Source: DATATV01 sp035551355 (lineage in GTDB: Bacteria; Actinomycetota; Actinomycetes; Mycobacteriales; Pseudonocardiaceae). From it: a stretch of 64,000 bases of DNA. Below are positions 60,907 to 64,000 of this stretch, in pieces. The stretch lies in contig DASZNF010000078.1 of NCBI GenBank assembly GCA_035551355.1, forward strand, positions 1 to 64,000. Direction: 5' to 3'. Position 1 is the stretch's first letter. Each line of letters opens with the position of its first letter. The notes under the pieces are model-generated. The model had not been told where the DNA came from, searched no databases, and saw only the letters and a list, made by a program, of their open reading frames with translations. The position numbers and the translations under genes were made by a program.

Positions 60907-61152
60907 ATGCCACGGTCTGCAGTCGATTTCCTGTCCAGCCAGTCGCAACACCCCAGCGCGTTGCTGCTGTGGTCCGGGGATTACTCCACATTCTCGCTGA
61001 CCGGCTACTGGGTGACCATCATGCCCGATCCGTCGAGCGGCGCGGCCGCCGCGAATGGCTGGGGCGACGGGAAGAACCTGCCCCCGAACGGGTGTTTCGC
61101 CAAGCTGATCTCGCACTCCGCGAGCCCGTCCGGAGTCACCGTGCACCGGTGA
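60907..61152 (+). pseudogene. C-terminal fragment of a larger protein
   Basis: The frame reads SALLLWSGDYSTFSLTGYWV then TIMPDPSSGAAAANGWGDGK and LPPNGCFAKLISHSASPSG. It resembles the extracellular C-termini of some actinomycete Ser/Thr kinases. No start or upstream part exists here. Confidence 0.45.
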
Positions 61153-61153
61153 G

Positions 61154-61453
61154 TCACTCGCTGGACAGGTGCCGCTCCACCCGTTCGACCTTGGCCCGCA
61201 GCTGACCGGTGTGGCCGGGCCGGATGTCGGCCTTGAGCACCAGGCTGACCCGGGGCGCGGTCGCCTGCACCACCTCGGTGGCCCGTTTGACCACGGCCAT
61301 CACCTCGTCCCACTCGCCCTCGATGGTGGTGAACATGGCGGTGGTCTCGTTGGGCAGGCCGGATTCGCGGACCACGCGCACCGCGGCCGCCACCGCCTCG
61401 CTGACGCCGTCGGACTCTCCGCCCAGCGGAGTCAGGCTGAACGCGACGAGCAC
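61154..61453 (-). CDS. Thiamine-binding protein, MTH1187/UPF0045 family
   Basis: A 99-residue protein from GTG 61453, with GGAGA in front. VAFSLTPLGGESDGVSEAVA, TTIEGEWDEVMAVVKRATEV and RVSLVLKADIRPG match the MTH1187/YkoF-like family that binds thiamine-type ligands as tetramers. Likely a cytoplasmic ligand-binding or buffering protein. Confidence 0.85.
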   Translation of the reverse strand: MLVAFSLTPLGGESDGVSEAVAAAVRVVRESGLPNETTAMFTTIEGEWDEVMAVVKRATEVVQATAPRVSLVLKADIRPGHTGQLRAKVERVERHLSSE

Positions 61454-61540
61454 GCCGATCTCCTCTCCACGGCCACACGATCCGGGCGTCCGCCCGGGTC
61501 AACGCCAGACCCTACGGGCCGGACCGGCACACTGACGCCC

Positions 61541-61945
61541 GTGTCCGACTGTGATCCGCGTCCGCTGCTGGTGGTGGACGCCGCCAACGTGGTCGGGTCG
61601 GTGCCCGACGGCTGGTGGCGGGACCGTGCCGGGGCGACCGAGCGACTGCGCGACGCGCTGGCCCCGCTGGCCGAAACCGGGCCGCACGGCGGCGAAGCGG
61701 CGCGCTGGGCCGATCCGCCGTTCGAGGTGGTGCTGGTGGTGGAGGGCGCCGCGCGCCGGGTCACCGGCAGCGACACGGTGCGGGTGGTGCGAGCCGAGGG
61801 CTCCGGGGACGACGCGATCGTGGCGCTGGTCCGGGCCGAGGGCACCGGCCGGACGTGCGCGGTGGTCACCGCGGATCGCGGGTTGCGGGAGCGGGTACGG
61901 GCGTTGGGCGCCGACGTGCTCGGCCCCCGATCGGTCCGTCCCTAG
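61541..61945 (+). CDS. NYN-domain-like protein
   Basis: A 134-residue protein from GTG 61541. PLLVVDAANVVGSVPDGWWR at the N-terminus with its Asp, DDAIVALVRA in the middle and CAVVTADRGLRERVRALGAD match a PIN/NYN ribonuclease-like fold (three Asp). The family is found in many actinomycetes, without an assigned substrate. The stop overlaps that of the convergent mug gene. Confidence 0.75.
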   Translation: MSDCDPRPLLVVDAANVVGSVPDGWWRDRAGATERLRDALAPLAETGPHGGEAARWADPPFEVVLVVEGAARRVTGSDTVRVVRAEGSGDDAIVALVRAEGTGRTCAVVTADRGLRERVRALGADVLGPRSVRP

Positions 61946-62571
61946 GCACTGGCCGCGAGGGCGGCGGCGCGCATGCGGGCGAATTCGGCGATCAGCGCGG
62001 GGAGTTGCCAGTGTGCGTTCAGGCCGCTGGGATTGGGCAGTGCCCACACCGGGCGCCCGGCGATCGACTCGGGCTGCCGGCCCACGACCGCCTTGGGACG
62101 GCCGAACGCGGTGCGGTAGGCCGAGATCCCGACCAGGCCGACCATCGCGGGCCGGTAGCGGGCCACCAGATCGGTCAGCCGGTGCGCGCCCTCGCGCAGT
62201 TCGGCGTCGGACAGCTCGCTGGCCTTGGCGGTGGCCCGGTCGACCAGGTTGGTCAGGCCGACGCCGTGTTCGGGCAACTCCCGCTGCTCGTCCGGGCGCA
62301 GCAGCCGCGGGGTGAATCCGGCGCCGTGCAGGGCGGGCCAGAACCGGTTGCCGGGCCGGGCGAAGTGCTGCCCGACCGCGGCCGACCACAGGCCCGGGTT
62401 GATGCCGGACAGCAGCACGGTCAGCCCCGGCCCGAGCACGTCCGGCAGGGTGCCGTTCATCGCGGCCCGCAACTGTTCCGGACTCGGCCGGGTACTACGG
62501 AGTCGCTCCGGGCTCGGCCGATTGCCGGTGTCGCGCCGCCGTTCCTGGCCCGGCCGGGTGGTGCCGCTCAT
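61942..62571 (-). CDS. mug: G/U mismatch-specific DNA glycosylase
   Basis: A 209-residue Mug-type uracil-DNA glycosylase. The motifs are LLSGINPGLWSA (motif I), PGNRFWPALHGAGF, and LPNPSGLNAH (motif II). A 40-residue basic, Ser/Pro-rich N-terminal extension precedes the domain. It removes uracil or thymine opposite guanine. It is convergent with the NYN-like gene by a four-base overlap. Confidence 0.92.
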   Translation of the reverse strand: MSGTTRPGQERRRDTGNRPSPERLRSTRPSPEQLRAAMNGTLPDVLGPGLTVLLSGINPGLWSAAVGQHFARPGNRFWPALHGAGFTPRLLRPDEQRELPEHGVGLTNLVDRATAKASELSDAELREGAHRLTDLVARYRPAMVGLVGISAYRTAFGRPKAVVGRQPESIAGRPVWALPNPSGLNAHWQLPALIAEFARMRAAALAASA

Positions 62572-62895
62572 CGACGCAGTATCGCCTCACGTGGGCGGAC
62601 CGGAGATCACCGCCCGGAATAGTTGCCGGAACAAGATGTCTCCGTCCTCTCTGGACAATGAAAATTAATCGCGTTTTTCGGCGGCCGGACACCAACGCTT
62701 GGCCCGCCGGACATTTTTTCCCGGCATGATCCGCGATCGCCGCCAACCTCCCAGGTCGGACGGAAAATCGCCGAACCGGCGGACCGTGGTCCCGCACGGC
62801 GAGGACCGATGCCCTCTCGCGTTCTTCGACATAAGGGCGCAAGATGGCTCCCGGCACTCCCTTGGCCACAATTCCTGCGCTCCACAAGGATGGTC
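62572..62895. other. Intergenic region upstream of the stress-protein gene
   Basis: A 324-base stretch with AT-richer blocks (AAAATTAATCGCG, CATTTTTTCCC). No gene, riboswitch or clear operator is recognised. Confidence 0.4.
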
Positions 62896-63738
62896 ATGAT
62901 CACCCGATCCCACTCTCTGACCGCCCGGCCCAAGCGATCAGCCCGCCCGGTCAACCCGGGCGACTCGGCGCCCCGGCGGATCGTGGTGGGCACCGATGAG
63001 TCCTACTGGGGGAAGGTGGCGCTGCGCTGGGCCGTCCGGCACGCGCGGCTGACCGGCGGCGAACTGGAGGTACGGTTCCCCGCCGAGGAGCCGATCAGCG
63101 ACCGCCTCGGCGAACTGCGCCGCGACTCCCCCGAACTGTCCGTGGTCGTGCGTCCGGGCGACCGGCCCGTGCAGGACCTGGTCGCGGCCAGCCGCGAGGC
63201 CGCCCTGGTCGTGCTCGGTTGTCAGGGTTCCGATCACCCGGGCATCGGGCTCGGCGCGGCGGTCGGCCCGGTGGCCGAACTGGCCTGCTGCGATGTGGTG
63301 GTGGTCGGCGGCCACCCGGCCGCGGTCGAAGGCCGGCACCAGCGGGTGACCGTGCTGCTGGGCCCGGACCCGGCCGAGCACGCGCTGCGCGGCGCCACCC
63401 GGTTCGCCGCCCTGCGCGAGGCCGAACTGGTCATCCGCCGGTCGATTCCGCTCGGCCAGCCCGAACCGGAGAAGATCCGGTTGGAGCGGGCCGGTCTGGA
63501 ACGCGCCGCCGACCTGGTGCGCCGCTGGGCCCCCTCGGTCAAGGTGACCACCGAGCTGACCTGGGCCGCCGCCCACGACACCATCGCCGCGGCCACCGAC
63601 GTCGACCTGCTGGTGGTCGGCGTGGACGGTCCCCTGGACTGGTTGGCCCGGGTGGTGCTGCACCACGCGCCCTGTCCGGTGCTGATCACCCACCGCCCGC
63701 CCACGGCGATCCCCCAGGCCGCTCCCAGCTCCGACTGA
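62896..63738 (+). CDS. Universal stress protein family protein, two-domain
   Basis: A 280-residue protein from ATG 62896 (AAGG in front; ATG 62890 is also possible). Two Usp-like units are seen: IVVGTDESYWGKVALRWAVR with VVLGCQGSDHPGIGLGAAVG, then VTVLLGPDPAEHALRGATRF with LLVVGVDGPLDWLARVVLHH and CPVLITHRPP. The ATP-type loop is partly degenerate (GCQGS, GVDG). It likely acts in stress or dormancy. Confidence 0.85.
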   Translation: MITRSHSLTARPKRSARPVNPGDSAPRRIVVGTDESYWGKVALRWAVRHARLTGGELEVRFPAEEPISDRLGELRRDSPELSVVVRPGDRPVQDLVAASREAALVVLGCQGSDHPGIGLGAAVGPVAELACCDVVVVGGHPAAVEGRHQRVTVLLGPDPAEHALRGATRFAALREAELVIRRSIPLGQPEPEKIRLERAGLERAADLVRRWAPSVKVTTELTWAAAHDTIAAATDVDLLVVGVDGPLDWLARVVLHHAPCPVLITHRPPTAIPQAAPSSD

Positions 63739-63795
63739 ACTCCCACTCGCGTCCCGGCGGGTAGATTTTCTCCAGGGGGCGCGAAGGGAGCCAGG

Positions 63796-64000
63796 GTGTC
63801 ACAAACCGAGGAACGAGTGCGCGCGCCGCGCCGGGGACGGCGCTGGCCGCGCGTGCTGATCCCCGTGGTCGCGCTGGTGTTGCTGTTCGGCGTGCCGTGG
63901 TGGGCGCTGGTGTTCGACGGTCCACAGTGGCCGGTCGCCGTCGTCGTGCTGGGCACCGTGGTGTTTCTCGGCGCGGCGATCGCCTTCCCGATCGTGATGC
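63796..64000 (+). CDS. Membrane protein, N-terminal part only
   Basis: A GTG at 63796 follows AAGGGAG. The first 25 residues are basic (RAPRRGRRWPR), then two hydrophobic helices (VLIPVVALVLLFGVPWWALV and VVVLGTVVFLGAAIAFPIVM). The frame runs off the window, so the family cannot be told; a membrane-anchored enzyme such as a metallophosphoesterase is possible. Confidence 0.6.
   Translation, partial: MSQTEERVRAPRRGRRWPRVLIPVVALVLLFGVPWWALVFDGPQWPVAVVVLGTVVFLGAAIAFPIVM

Noticed and set aside
62626..62720. Short plus-strand frame MKINRVFRRPDT and nearby AT-rich blocks
   Set aside because: No ribosome site, only 23 codons, no context; considered noncoding.

Overview
The window is very GC-rich, coding-dense actinomycete DNA with many GTG starts, ATGA/GTGA start-stop overlaps and several apparently leaderless genes. 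Gene content (two sigma factors, many TetR regulators, SARP-free secondary-metabolism-style regulators, a LexA-type SOS box, an IdeR/DmdR-type iron box, F420-type oxidoreductase, ESX-like debris, an AMED_5909-like small protein) points to a filamentous actinobacterium, most likely Pseudonocardiales. The genus is inference; no rRNA or complete tRNA is present.

Layout. 0-2.5 kb: end of a ShbA-like sigma factor, a lipoprotein, and a membrane protein coupled to a SigE-type sigma factor. 2.5-8 kb: MarR/DHA2 efflux pair and the error-prone polymerase DnaE2 with an SOS box. 8-21 kb: two SDR oxidoreductases, a methyltransferase, a tandem acyl-CoA dehydrogenase, an iron-box-controlled CopD-like membrane protein, a TetR/MFS pair with a clear operator, and a flavin monooxygenase with a GAF-domain regulator. 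21-28 kb: two Lrp regulators and a branched-chain 2-oxoacid dehydrogenase operon (E1a-E1b-E2), then Dps, a beta-hydroxyacid dehydrogenase and CsbD. 28-44 kb: isochorismatase-like hydrolase, LysR, F420-type oxidoreductase, epoxide hydrolase, MoeA, TetR/NmrA pair, TetR/TetX-like monooxygenase pair, CorA, a DMT-transporter/glycosyltransferase fusion, and a BlaI/M56 pair with twin operators.

44-50 kb holds signalling and STAND-type genes: an XRE-NB-ARC-TPR regulator preceded by a well-translated 18-residue hydrophobic peptide gene, a conserved hypothetical, and a truncated HTH-STAND ATPase. 50-61 kb is an accessory, partly decayed region: a frameshifted serine recombinase beside a tRNA-like 3' end, a repeat-rich noncoding segment, a five-gene operon (92-aa protein, AMED_5909-like protein, radical SAM enzyme with a Cys-Pro-rich tail, AAA ATPase, phosphotransferase-fold protein) facing a divergent XRE regulator, a second recombinase remnant, and broken ESX-like and other fragments. 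61-64 kb returns to core-like genes (thiamine-binding protein, NYN-like protein, Mug glycosylase, universal stress protein).

The two most unusual modules are the 18-aa peptide plus NB-ARC-TPR regulator (about 44.6-47.1 kb), which resembles a peptide-sensing switch, and the radical SAM operon (53.3-58.0 kb), which resembles a regulator-controlled peptide-modification or metabolite locus. Decay is frequent: two amber-interrupted reading frames, several frameshifted genes and at least five gene fragments.
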